Source of the DNA: Cardiobacteriaceae bacterium TAE3-ERU3
GTDB lineage: Bacteria > Pseudomonadota > Gammaproteobacteria > Cardiobacteriales > Cardiobacteriaceae
Direction: 5' to 3'
Length of the DNA stretch: 64,000 nt
NCBI GenBank assembly: GCA_019218315.1
Contig: JAHUUI010000002.1
Location: 124,001-188,000 of the forward strand
Positions 1 to 8,788 of the stretch are shown here, one piece after another (position 1 is the first letter of the stretch; each line of letters opens with the position of its first letter). Made by a program: the position numbers and the translations under genes. A model generated the notes under the pieces. That model made no database searches. It was given only the letters and a program-made list of their open reading frames with translations, and was not told the origin of the DNA.

Positions 1-1
1 C

Positions 2-2956
2 CAAAGCGTTTACGGTGAAAAAGCTGCTACACGCAGCGATACACTGATGGATCTGGCTACTATTGATGCCAAATATCTGCGCCAAGTTGGGAAAATCGAT
101 GATGTTGAGTTTTCTGCTGAAGTGAATGCTTGCTCTGTTTTCATCAATGTCGATGAGGATGGAGAAAGCAAAAAATGGCTGTTGCAATTCAAAAATGAAA
201 CCCATAACCACCCAACTGAAATTGAGCCTTTTGGCGGCGCGGCAACCTGTATCGGTGGTGCGATTCGCGACCCCTTATCCGGCCGTGCTTTCGTCTATCA
301 AGCTATGCGTCTTTCAGGCTCAGCAGACCCTCGTGAAGCAGTAACTGATACCCTTGAAGGAAAATTGCCGCAAATCACTATTGCTGAAGGTGCAGCTGCC
401 GGCTCATCGTCTTACGGTAATCAAATTGGCTTGGCGACCGGGCAAATCGTCGAAGTTTATCACCCGGGTTACAAAGCGAAGCATATGGAAGTCGGGGCTG
501 TGGTTGCTGCGGTACCAGCCGAGCACGTCCGCCGTGAAGAACCAACAGCTGGTGATGTCGTATTATTACTCGGTGGAGCAACAGGTCGTGATGGTTGCGG
601 CGGTGCTACCGGTTCATCACGCGCGCAGCACGGCGAATCATTGACTGAAAGTGCTGCTGAAGTGCAAAAAGGTAACCCACCAGAGGAGCGTAAATTACAG
701 CGCTTATTCCGCCACCCTGATTTTGCCAAACGGATCAAACGTTGTAACGATTTTGGTGCAGGTGGTGTTGCTGTTGCCATTGGTGAACTCGCCGATGGTT
801 TACATATTAACTTGGACAATGTACCAGTTAAATACCAAGGCTTGTCAGGAACTGAGCTAGCCATTTCTGAGTCCCAAGAGCGCATGGCAGTAGTCGTTGA
901 TGCTGATGACGTTGCAGTCATGCAGCGTCTTGCAGCCGAGGAAAACCTCACAGCCAGCCACGTCGCGACTGTGACTGATGACAACACCCTGACGATCGTT
1001 TTCCAAGGTGAAACAATTGTCTCGCTTGACCGCGAGTTTCTCGATACAGCCGGCGCACCGAGCACACAGTCTGGTGTCAATTTACACAATCCAGATTTCT
1101 CAGCCAGCCCTCTCAACACCCCACAACCAACGGATGATTGGCGTACTGCACTTAATGAGCAGCTGGCTTCGCTCAAGTATGCTGATCAGCGAGGCCTTGG
1201 CGACCGCTTTGACCACAGCGTTGGTGCAGCTGGTGTGTTATTACCATATGGTGGAAAAACTCAGCGCGCCCCTGCAGAAGCATCCGTCTATGCTCTGCCC
1301 ACCGAAGGACATACAAATACAGCTTCAATTCTCGCCTACGGATTTGATCCCGACCTGAGCGCATGGAGCCCATATCATGGTGGCGTCTATGCAGTCGTTG
1401 AGGCAACGGCACGTTTGGTCGCGTGTGGTGGTAATGCTCAACGAGCACATTACTCCCTGCAAGAATATTTCCGTCGCCTTGGTGAGTGCCCTGATAACTG
1501 GGGCTTACCATACAGTGCCTTACTTGGCGCACATCATGCGCTCAATGCCTTGGAACGCGCTGCTATTGGCGGCAAGGACTCAATGAGTGGTAGCTTTAAC
1601 GAGCTGCATGTTCCACCAACATTGATCGCTTTCGCCGTCGGTACTGTCGATACGCACCACGTAGTCAGTCCTGAATTCAAGGATGCAGGACATCAGCTTT
1701 ACTGGCTGCGTTGCCCACAAAATGAACAGCAACTCCCGGACTTCGCAACTTTCTGCAAAAATAACGCTTTCTTGCATCAAGCGATTGCTGAGGGCAATGT
1801 GCAAAGTATCCGCAGTATTCGCCATGGTGGCATTATTCAGGCAATTTACGAAAGCAGCTTAGGCAATAACATTGGCGTTGAAATAGAGCAATTAAATGAT
1901 CTATTTACAGCAGAATACGGTGGTTACTTAATCAGTGCCAAAGGTGGCTTGGGTATTGCCGAGAACTTGCACAACATTGGCTATACCATTGCCGAACAAG
2001 AGCTGCGCATTAATGGCTACACTGCCGAGATTGATGCATTGCACCAGATTTCCGCCGATGTTCTTGCTGAGGTTTACCCACTTTATGAAGATACGCCAGA
2101 TGAAATGATTGATTTGGCGACCAATGCGCAACGTATTACCTTCAATCCAGCAAAAACTGCACAGCCACGCATCTGCATTCCCGTATTCCCGGGAACGAAT
2201 AGTGAGCTCGATACCGCACGAGCATTTCGCCGTGCCGGTGGCGTTATTCAGGAAACGGTAATCCGAAACCGCAACCACAGCGACATCAGCGCCTCTATAA
2301 AACAGCTGGTCGATAACATCAACAACAGCCAAATTCTCGCTTTAAGCGGTGGCTTTAGTGCAGGTGATGAGCCGGATGGTTCAGGCAAATTTATCGTTGC
2401 AGTATTATCCAACCCATCTGTTGCTGAGGCTGTAGAATCCTTGCTGGAGCGCGATGGGCTTATCCTTGGCATTTGCAACGGCTTCCAAGCACTGGTTAAG
2501 TCCGGATTACTGCCTTATGGAAAAATTGCCAGCCCACAAGCTGGTGACCCTACTTTGACCCACAACCGCATCGGCCGACATATAGCGCGTGTTGCAACCA
2601 CAGCCGTTGCCAATAATCACAGCCCTTGGCTTCAAGACTTTACCATTGGTGAACAGCACGACGTTGCCTTCTCACACGGTGAGGGGCGCTTTACTGCGAG
2701 TGATGAGTTATTGCAACAGCTTATTGATAATGGGCAAATCGCTACTCAGTATGTCGATTATAACGGCCAAGCCAGTATGTCGCCGTTATACAATCCCAAT
2801 GGCTCATCGCTAGCCATCGAGGGAATTACTAGTACTTGTGGGAAGATATTCGGTAAGATGGGGCACAGTGAACGCCACCAGCAGCACGGACAACAAAACT
2901 ACCCCAATTTCCGGGGGCAGGATATTTTCCTTGCGGGTGTACGCGCATTCACCTAA
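2..2956 (+). CDS. purL: Phosphoribosylformylglycinamidine synthase, single-chain, clostridial-type (5' end outside window)
   Basis: Fourth step of purine synthesis: ATP-dependent conversion of FGAR to FGAM with glutamine as nitrogen donor, in the cytoplasm. The frame is open to the left edge, so the N-terminus is missing; 984 residues are visible. Seen: the nucleotide-binding motif ETHNHPTEIEPFGGAAT near the start, a duplicated PurM-like synthetase core, and a C-terminal class I glutaminase with the nucleophile in LGICNGFQ (codon at 2474) and the HGEGRF His-Glu pair (codon at 2675). The THNHPTEIEPFGGAATCIGGAIRD signature and a GGATGRDGCGGATGSS loop fit the Firmicutes/Bacteroides large PurL subfamily better than the enterobacterial form, which has ETHNHPTAISP. 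A small gene follows 29 bases downstream. Function is very sure; subfamily assignment is from memory of motifs. Confidence 0.97.
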   Translation, partial: QSVYGEKAATRSDTLMDLATIDAKYLRQVGKIDDVEFSAEVNACSVFINVDEDGESKKWLLQFKNETHNHPTEIEPFGGAATCIGGAIRDPLSGRAFVYQAMRLSGSADPREAVTDTLEGKLPQITIAEGAAAGSSSYGNQIGLATGQIVEVYHPGYKAKHMEVGAVVAAVPAEHVRREEPTAGDVVLLLGGATGRDGCGGATGSSRAQHGESLTESAAEVQKGNPPEERKLQRLFRHPDFAKRIKRCNDFGAGGVAVAIGELADGLHINLDNVPVKYQGLSGTELAISESQERMAVVVDADDVAVMQRLAAEENLTASHVATVTDDNTLTIVFQGETIVSLDREFLDTAGAPSTQSGVNLHNPDFSASPLNTPQPTDDWRTALNEQLASLKYADQRGLGDRFDHSVGAAGVLLPYGGKTQRAPAEASVYALPTEGHTNTASILAYGFDPDLSAWSPYHGGVYAVVEATARLVACGGNAQRAHYSLQEYFRRLGECPDNWGLPYSALLGAHHALNALERAAIGGKDSMSGSFNELHVPPTLIAFAVGTVDTHHVVSPEFKDAGHQLYWLRCPQNEQQLPDFATFCKNNAFLHQAIAEGNVQSIRSIRHGGIIQAIYESSLGNNIGVEIEQLNDLFTAEYGGYLISAKGGLGIAENLHNIGYTIAEQELRINGYTAEIDALHQISADVLAEVYPLYEDTPDEMIDLATNAQRITFNPAKTAQPRICIPVFPGTNSELDTARAFRRAGGVIQETVIRNRNHSDISASIKQLVDNINNSQILALSGGFSAGDEPDGSGKFIVAVLSNPSVAEAVESLLERDGLILGICNGFQALVKSGLLPYGKIASPQAGDPTLTHNRIGRHIARVATTAVANNHSPWLQDFTIGEQHDVAFSHGEGRFTASDELLQQLIDNGQIATQYVDYNGQASMSPLYNPNGSSLAIEGITSTCGKIFGKMGHSERHQQHGQQNYPNFRGQDIFLAGVRAFT

Positions 2957-2985
2957 GGATAACCTTAAGATTTATGGAGAAATTT

Positions 2986-3234
2986 ATGAGTAATGAAGCA
3001 AAAGCACAGGAAGTACTTGATCAGCTCATCTCTGAGAATCAAGCAAACAACTTTGAAGGTATTGACCGCTCCGAAGCTGGCATTGCCGAACGTCGTAGCC
3101 GCATGAATATTGCTGGCGGGAAGGACAAAGGCAACTCTGAATTTGGCCGTAAACTCGAAGATCATGTGATCAATGGGGACATCACCAGCCAGCAATCTTC
3201 TAAAGTCTTAATGGCATTATATGGTCTTGGCTAA
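2986..3234 (+). CDS. Small conserved-looking protein, unknown function (weak antitoxin VbhA-like pattern)
   Basis: An 82-residue, charged, soluble protein. The start at 2986 is chosen over an ATG at 2974 because GGAGA (2976-2980) sits five bases before it. It has no signal peptide or membrane segment. The C-terminal half reads as two short helices around an EDHVINGDITSQQ stretch. The spacing of an NNFEGI element and this 'I-x-G-x-I' hinge recalls small VbhA-type Fic antitoxins, but no Fic gene is nearby and the resemblance is weak. It lies between purL and an antiporter gene that begins three bases after its stop, so all three are probably co-transcribed. I do not recognise its function. Confidence 0.7.
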   Translation: MSNEAKAQEVLDQLISENQANNFEGIDRSEAGIAERRSRMNIAGGKDKGNSEFGRKLEDHVINGDITSQQSSKVLMALYGLG

Positions 3235-3237
3235 AAT

Positions 3238-4206
3238 ATGATACTTCCGCTCATTGCGGTACTTGGCGGTCTGTGTTTTCTGATTTGGAGCGCAGACCGC
3301 TTTATTGATGGTGCCGCTACCATTGCAAAACACTACGGTATGCCGCCTTTATTGGTCGGTATCGTTATTATTGGCTTCGGTACGTCTGCACCGGAGATCG
3401 TCGTCTCTGCATTTTCTGCATGGCAAGGAACGCCAAACCTTGCTCTTGGGAATGCTTATGGTTCGAATATTGCCAACATTGGCCTAATTATAGGCATCGC
3501 GGCTTTAATTAGCCCTATCGCTATGCAGAGCAGCCTCATGCGTCGCGAATTTCCATTACTTTTACTGGTTACGGGCATTGCAGCCTGGCAGCTGCAAGAC
3601 CTGGTTATCACCCGAACAGAGTCTATCGTCTTGCTGGTTTTATTTGTCCTACTTATGGGATGGACAATTTACCAAGGCATGAAGCACCCGGAAGAACTCC
3701 CTATTGAGGAAGAAGATATACCTAATATGACCATCACAGCCGCATGGCTATGGACGCTTGTTGGGCTTATCGTATTAATGATTTCATCACGCATCATGGT
3801 TTGGGGTGCGGCTGAAATAGCGCGCCATTTTGGCGTAGATGAGCTGCTGATTGGGCTAACCATCTTCGCTGTCGGCACATCTCTACCCGAGCTTGCTTCA
3901 GCGATAGCAGCGATGCGCAAAAACCAACCAGATATCGTTATGGGAAACGTCATTGGCTCAAACTTGTTCAACACTCTCGCTGTAGTTGGTATCGCCGGTA
4001 CCATCAAACCGATGAGTGTATCTCCGGAAGTTTTATCGCGCGATATCCCGGTCATGGCTGGGATGACTATCGCACTCATGCTTATGGGTATCAAGCTCTA
4101 CCAACGCGGCGGACGCATTAACCGCTACGAAGGTGCCCTATTGCTTTTTGCCTTCATCGCCTACAATGGCTACCTGATTTATACCATCCTGCCCACCTCG
4201 ACCTGA
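3238..4206 (+). CDS. CaCA-family calcium/sodium antiporter (YrbG-like)
   Basis: A 322-residue inner-membrane cation exchanger of the K+-independent bacterial CaCA type. The two alpha repeats that line the ion path are visible: GFGTSAPEIVVSA with GNAYGSNIANIG in the first half, and AVGTSLPELASAI with GNVIGSNLFN in the second. The two halves are separated by an acidic cytoplasmic loop (PEELPIEEEDIPN). About ten hydrophobic segments are present, and the length matches E. coli YrbG (325). The gene starts three bases after the preceding small ORF and ends 21 bases before purC, so it is embedded in the purine transcription unit without an obvious metabolic link. The exact ion specificity cannot be read from sequence. 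Confidence 0.93.
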   Translation: MILPLIAVLGGLCFLIWSADRFIDGAATIAKHYGMPPLLVGIVIIGFGTSAPEIVVSAFSAWQGTPNLALGNAYGSNIANIGLIIGIAALISPIAMQSSLMRREFPLLLLVTGIAAWQLQDLVITRTESIVLLVLFVLLMGWTIYQGMKHPEELPIEEEDIPNMTITAAWLWTLVGLIVLMISSRIMVWGAAEIARHFGVDELLIGLTIFAVGTSLPELASAIAAMRKNQPDIVMGNVIGSNLFNTLAVVGIAGTIKPMSVSPEVLSRDIPVMAGMTIALMLMGIKLYQRGGRINRYEGALLLFAFIAYNGYLIYTILPTST

Positions 4207-4227
4207 TACACATTTTAGGAGTACGTC

Positions 4228-4953
4228 ATGGAAAAAAAAGACCTGCTATACACTGGCAAAGCCAAAGCAGTTTATGCAACAGATGACCCAAACCGCGTCA
4301 TCATCCACTACAACGACGATGCCACCGCTGGCAATGGCGAAAAGCACGACGTCATCGCTGACAAAGGCGTACTTAACAACCGTATCACTACGCTTATCTA
4401 TGGCGTACTGAACAAAGCAGGTGTACCGACTCATTACCACGAAACACTTAACGAACGAGAGCAGCTTTGCGAAAAAGTTGAGATTATTCCGCTTGAAGTG
4501 ATCGTGCGTAACCGTATTGCCGGCTCAATGGCCAAGCGCCTCGGCATTGAAGAAGGCTCTATTCCACCAAACGTTATTTATGAGCTGTGCTATAAAAAAG
4601 ATGAACTCGGCGACCCACTGATTAATGACGACCACGCCGTTGCTCTCGGTGCTGCGTCTTATGAAGATCTTGATCGCATTTATGAACTTACTGATGAGAT
4701 CAACCAAGCCCTCGATAATCTTTTTGTCGATTGTGGCATAACCCTTGTCGACTTTAAAATTGAGTTTGGCAAAGACAAAGATGGCAATATTATTCTCGCT
4801 GATGAGATCTCCCCTGATACTTGCCGCCTATGGGATGAAGAAACTCAAGAAAAGCTTGATAAAGACCGCTTCCGCCGAGATCTTGGAGGCCTGACAGATG
4901 CCTACCGTGACGTTCTCGCACGACTTGAAAAATGGAGCAAGGACAACGCATGA
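4228..4953 (+). CDS. purC: SAICAR synthase
   Basis: Joins aspartate to CAIR using ATP in purine synthesis. The protein is 241 residues, the usual short bacterial form. Visible family features are the N-terminal [16 protein letters not shown], the [17 protein letters not shown] strand and the [29 protein letters not shown] active-site region near the C-terminus. GGAG lies ahead of the ATG (TTTTAGGAGTACGTCATG). The stop overlaps the purM start as ATGA (4950-4953), so the two are translationally coupled. Confidence 0.98.
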   Translation: MEKKDLLYTGKAKAVYATDDPNRVIIHYNDDATAGNGEKHDVIADKGVLNNRITTLIYGVLNKAGVPTHYHETLNEREQLCEKVEIIPLEVIVRNRIAGSMAKRLGIEEGSIPPNVIYELCYKKDELGDPLINDDHAVALGAASYEDLDRIYELTDEINQALDNLFVDCGITLVDFKIEFGKDKDGNIILADEISPDTCRLWDEETQEKLDKDRFRRDLGGLTDAYRDVLARLEKWSKDNA

Positions 4954-5948
4954 GCCAAATTGACTACAAAGCCAGTGGTGTAGACAAAGAAGCTGGCTAC
5001 GACACGGTCAAGCGCATCAAAGGCTTTGCTCAAGCCACACACAATTCTCGTGTCCTTGGGCAAATTGGTGCATTTGGCGCGTTTTATGACCTTTCAGGCT
5101 ATACGCACCCAATACTCGTATCGGGTACTGATGGCGTTGGCACCAAGCTCAAAATCGCTTTTGCGCTGGAACGTTACGACACCATCGGCATCGACGCAGT
5201 TGCCATGTGCGTCAACGATATTCTCTGCCACGGCGCAGCACCACAATACTTCCTTGACTATCTCGCTTGTGGCAAGCTTGAGCCTGAAGTTGCGGCCGAT
5301 ATCGTCAAAGGTATCGCTGACGGCTGTCAGCAATCCAGCGCTGCACTCATTGGTGGTGAAACAGCGGAAATGCCGGGCTTCTACGATCCAGGCGAATACG
5401 ACATCGCCGGATTTGCAGTCGGTGTCGTTGAAAAAGCTGATCTGATTGACGGCAGTCGCGTTCAGGCCGGTGATGCTATCATCGGCTTGGCTTCAAGCGG
5501 CTATCACAGCAATGGTTACTCACTACTGCGTAAAATTTTCACTGACCTCAATGAACAAATTGACGGTAAAAGCGTCGGTAAGACTTTACTGACACCGACC
5601 CGTATTTATGTCAAATCCGTACTCGATGTGCTGGCCAAGCACCGTGTGCACGGTCTTGCTCATATTACAGGTGGTGGTTTGCCGGAAAACCTGCCACGAG
5701 CCTATGGCGAGAAGCTATGCGCTCATATCGATACTGCTACATTGCCGGAATTGCCACTAATGGGACGCATCCAGCAGCACGTCAGTAAAGACGAATGCTT
5801 TGGTACGTTCAATATGGGCATTGGTTTCGTTATTATCGCACCGGAAAATGAAGCTGAGAGCATCATCACTACACTGCAAGGACACGGTGAAGACGCGCGC
5901 ATCATTGGCAACATGCAAAATGGTGATACACCTTTGCAGCTCGACTAA
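4950..5948 (+). CDS. purM: Phosphoribosylformylglycinamidine cyclo-ligase (AIR synthetase)
   Basis: Closes the imidazole ring of FGAM to give AIR. It has 332 residues. It begins [20 protein letters not shown], where the glycine-rich SGVD..AGYD start is typical, and contains the [15 protein letters not shown] motif, [11 protein letters not shown] and [13 protein letters not shown]. The ATG at 4950 overlaps the purC stop (ATGA). A longer reading from 4932 adds six residues inside purC and is unlikely. A hairpin terminator follows at 6045. Confidence 0.98.
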   Translation: MSQIDYKASGVDKEAGYDTVKRIKGFAQATHNSRVLGQIGAFGAFYDLSGYTHPILVSGTDGVGTKLKIAFALERYDTIGIDAVAMCVNDILCHGAAPQYFLDYLACGKLEPEVAADIVKGIADGCQQSSAALIGGETAEMPGFYDPGEYDIAGFAVGVVEKADLIDGSRVQAGDAIIGLASSGYHSNGYSLLRKIFTDLNEQIDGKSVGKTLLTPTRIYVKSVLDVLAKHRVHGLAHITGGGLPENLPRAYGEKLCAHIDTATLPELPLMGRIQQHVSKDECFGTFNMGIGFVIIAPENEAESIITTLQGHGEDARIIGNMQNGDTPLQLD

Positions 5949-6326
5949 GCGCAAAAACTATCTATCACATGCACCTTAGATGATGCATATGGTTTAGCCG
6001 CTTTTACTATGTGAGATGTAACTAACATAGGCAAAGCAAATATCAGGCTGCCAATCAGTTAATGATCGGCAGCCTATTTTATCTTCCCCTTAATTCTTAT
6101 CGCACACTCAATCCCCATAAATAACACATTGTCAGCACTTTATTTATTTACGCCTAGTGCTCCGTGTATGTACTTATGGAGCTAGAAACGGCCTTGATAA
6201 AGCCACCAAAAAGATTACCAAAAAACCAACGAAAAATTAAAATAACGATAATGTTAAATAGAAATGGTGCTTTATTCATTATACTTCGCTGTTTTTCACT
6301 CAACCTTAATATAAGAGAAACTCGCG
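5949..6326. other. Intergenic region between purM and the AbgT-family gene
   Basis: 378 bases with no credible gene. The first third holds the purM terminator (6045-6080). The rest is AT-rich leader before the AbgT gene, with a TATACT hexamer around 6282 that could be a -10 box but no good -35 partner. A 61-codon open frame (6164-6349) is lysine-rich from poly-A stretches, overlaps the downstream start, and is not accepted. Confidence 0.6.
6045..6080 (+). terminator. Rho-independent terminator after purCM
   Basis: Perfect 8-bp stem AGGCTGCC (6045-6052) / GGCAGCCT (6068-6075) with a 15-base loop that contains a further ATCA/TGAT pairing, followed by TATTTT. It ends the purL-purC-purM transcription unit. 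Confidence 0.85.
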
Positions 6327-7925
6327 ATGCAAAAACAACAATCGTCTAGCACCGTAAACAATACCCGGCCGGGGCGCATGACCCGTTTCCTCAACGGCGT
6401 CGAATGGCTCGGCAATCTTCTTCCCCATCCTGTTACCCTATTTGCTATCTTCTGTGCATTGATTATCGTCGTCTCAGGTATTTGCGCCTATTTTGACGTC
6501 AGCGTAGTCGATCCGCGTCCTGAGGGTGCTCGTGGCCGAGCTCCCGATGGCATGATAACCGTCGTCAGCCTGATGAGCGGCGAAGGGTTACGTCGTATAG
6601 TTGAAAATCTCGTCACTAATTTCACTAATTTTGTCCCCCTCGGCACGGTGCTCGTCGCCTTGCTTGGCGTCGGTATCGCTGAACGTGCCGGGCTGATTTC
6701 TGCAGCCTTACGCGGACTGGTACTTAGCGCACCACGCAAGATGGTCACTGCAGTTATCGTCTTTGCCGGCATTATGTCCAATACAGCATCTGAGCTTGGT
6801 TACGTTGTCCTGATTCCAATGTCAGCAATTATCTTCCATGCTTTAGGGCGTCATCCGCTTGCTGGTCTTGCTGCTGCATTTGCCGGTGTATCAGGTGGCT
6901 ATAGTGCAAACTTGTTACTCGGCACAGTTGACCCATTGCTCTCAGGTATCACTCAGGAAGCTGCGCGGTTAATTGATCCCGAATACGTCGTCGGTGCTGA
7001 AGCCAACTGGTATTTCATGATTGTCTCAACATTCCTCATCACCCTACTTGGCTACTTAATCACTGAAAAAATTGTCGAACCCAAACTGGGAAAATGGCAG
7101 GAAACAGACGCCTCTGACGACCTTGACGAAACCAACCCTTCCATGAACCCACTCACTGCCGAAGAAAAGCGGGGGTTAAAGCTTGCAGGAATTTCTATTC
7201 TTGTCTTTCTTGGCATACTCGCACTCACCATTATTCCCGAAAATGGCGTTCTGCGTAATCAGGAAACCGGCGAAATCGCTCGCTCACCATTCTTGCGTGG
7301 CATCGTCGTCTTTATCTTTATCTTCTTCGCGATACCGGGTTTCATTTATGGCAAAACCGTCGGTACGATGAAAAATGACCGTGATGTCGTTGATGCCATG
7401 GCCAATGCCATGAGTACACTTGGCCTTTATATTGTATTGGTCTTTTTTGCAGCGCAATTTGTCGCCTTCTTCGGCTGGACGAATCTTGGTTCAGTAGTTG
7501 CCGTCAAGGGAGCAACGTTCCTCAACGATATTGGACTCACTGGCCCGGTACTATTAATTGGCTTTATCCTGATTTGTGGCTTTATCAACCTCATGCTTGG
7601 TTCGGCATCCGCACAATGGGCGGTTACTGCGCCAATCTTTGTACCCATGTTGATGCTCACCGGCTACGCTCCGGAAGTCATTCAGGCTGCTTACCGTATA
7701 GGGGATTCCACAACCAACATCATCACCCCGATGATGAGCTACTTTGGCCTGATTATGGCTGTCGCCGTCAAATACAAGCGCGATACAGGGATTGGTACGC
7801 TGATGGCAATGATGCTGCCGTACTCAATTGCCTTTATCGTCGGCTGGAGTGCATTATTCTACCTTTGGGTATTCGTGTTCGGCTTGCCGGTTGGCCCTGG
7901 CTCTGCAACGTTCTATACCCCTTAG
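6327..7925 (+). CDS. AbgT-family transporter
   Basis: A 532-residue inner-membrane protein of the AbgT family, whose members include the p-aminobenzoyl-glutamate importer AbgT and the antimetabolite exporter MtrF. Seen: the N-terminal WLGNLLPHPVTLF helix, the long periplasmic stretch after TM1, VPLGTVLVALLGVGIAERAGLI, the NTASELGYVVLIPMSAIIF hairpin and the C-terminal IGDSTTNIITPMMSYF motif. About eleven to thirteen membrane segments are expected. The length is close to E. coli AbgT (508). It has its own terminator and stands alone between purM and a GNAT gene. Whether it imports folate breakdown products or exports sulfonamide-like drugs cannot be decided here. Confidence 0.93.
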   Translation: MQKQQSSSTVNNTRPGRMTRFLNGVEWLGNLLPHPVTLFAIFCALIIVVSGICAYFDVSVVDPRPEGARGRAPDGMITVVSLMSGEGLRRIVENLVTNFTNFVPLGTVLVALLGVGIAERAGLISAALRGLVLSAPRKMVTAVIVFAGIMSNTASELGYVVLIPMSAIIFHALGRHPLAGLAAAFAGVSGGYSANLLLGTVDPLLSGITQEAARLIDPEYVVGAEANWYFMIVSTFLITLLGYLITEKIVEPKLGKWQETDASDDLDETNPSMNPLTAEEKRGLKLAGISILVFLGILALTIIPENGVLRNQETGEIARSPFLRGIVVFIFIFFAIPGFIYGKTVGTMKNDRDVVDAMANAMSTLGLYIVLVFFAAQFVAFFGWTNLGSVVAVKGATFLNDIGLTGPVLLIGFILICGFINLMLGSASAQWAVTAPIFVPMLMLTGYAPEVIQAAYRIGDSTTNIITPMMSYFGLIMAVAVKYKRDTGIGTLMAMMLPYSIAFIVGWSALFYLWVFVFGLPVGPGSATFYTP

Positions 7926-7945
7926 AATTACGCTCAATCAATCAC

Positions 7946-7980
7946 AAGCCCCGCAAAAATCTGGCGGGGCTTTTCTTTTC
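7946..7980 (+). terminator. Rho-independent terminator after the AbgT-family gene
   Basis: Perfect 9-bp stem AAGCCCCGC (7946-7954) / GCGGGGCTT (7964-7972) with a 9-base loop and the T-rich tail TTTTCTTTTC. It lies 20 bases after the stop codon. Confidence 0.93.
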
Positions 7981-8139
7981 GTTAAAGAAAAAATTTCCGG
8001 CCATGCAAGTATGAATTTCCGCACAATTTATGCCGCATATAAAAAATAATGCAGTTTTGATTTTAATTATCTGATTAGCTATATGAACTTTGCGGTATGT
8101 TAGGCATAATCACACGCTTTTCCCACCTTCGGACAGCAC

Positions 8140-8691
8140 ATGTATCTGGAAGAAATCACCCTGCAAAACGAGCACGTGATCCTCTCGCCACTGCGCCATA
8201 AACACGCTAATGCGTTGCTTGACGCTGCCAGCGATGGTCAACTGTGGAACATCTGGTACACCAGCGTCCCAAGTCGGGAAACCATAGCCACCTATATCAA
8301 CCACGCACTAACCACACAGCAACACGGCACCGCACTACCATTTGTCGTCATCGATAAACGCAATGGTCAAATTGTTGGCACCACGCGCTTCTACGATTTT
8401 GACGACAAAAGCCAGCGCCTGCTACTCGGCTATACATGGTACGCACAATCCGTACAGCGCAGCGCAGTCAATACCTCTTGCAAATTGCTGCTACTGCAAC
8501 ACGCCTTCGAAACGCTACAATGCGTCGCGGTCGAATTTCGAACCCATTGGATCAATCAGCGTTCACGCAATGCAATTGCCCGTCTGGGTGCAAAACAGGA
8601 TGGTATCCTGCGCCGCCACATGAAAATGCCTGACGGCAGCTATCGCGATACCGTCGTCTTCTCCATTCTCGATAATGAATGCCAACCGTAA
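8140..8691 (+). CDS. GNAT-family N-acetyltransferase (RimJ/RimL type)
   Basis: A 183-residue acetyl-CoA-dependent acetyltransferase. The N-terminal LQNEHVILSPLRHKHANALLDAA and the core RLLLGYTWYAQSVQRSAVNTSCKLLLLQHAF, followed by the NQRSRNAIARLGAKQDGILRRH stretch, follow the RimJ/RimL pattern known from ribosomal-protein N-acetyltransferases and relatives. The substrate is unknown. It is monocistronic: an AbgT terminator lies upstream and the dauA leader downstream. Confidence 0.88.
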   Translation: MYLEEITLQNEHVILSPLRHKHANALLDAASDGQLWNIWYTSVPSRETIATYINHALTTQQHGTALPFVVIDKRNGQIVGTTRFYDFDDKSQRLLLGYTWYAQSVQRSAVNTSCKLLLLQHAFETLQCVAVEFRTHWINQRSRNAIARLGAKQDGILRRHMKMPDGSYRDTVVFSILDNECQP

Positions 8692-8788
8692 AAACCCAGC
8701 TCAATTATTTACTCGGCCGCCATGACAAAAGTAGTAAATAAGCTTTTAAACACACGATATAATAAACACTTTTGTACGGTGATGAACC

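Noticed and set aside
469-1176. 235-codon antisense frame inside purL
   Set aside because: Shadow of purL; serine/proline-rich composition, no ribosome binding site, no family.
6164-6349. 61-codon frame before the AbgT-family gene
   Set aside because: Lysine/threonine/asparagine-rich translation of poly-A leader DNA, overlaps the next start, no ribosome binding site.
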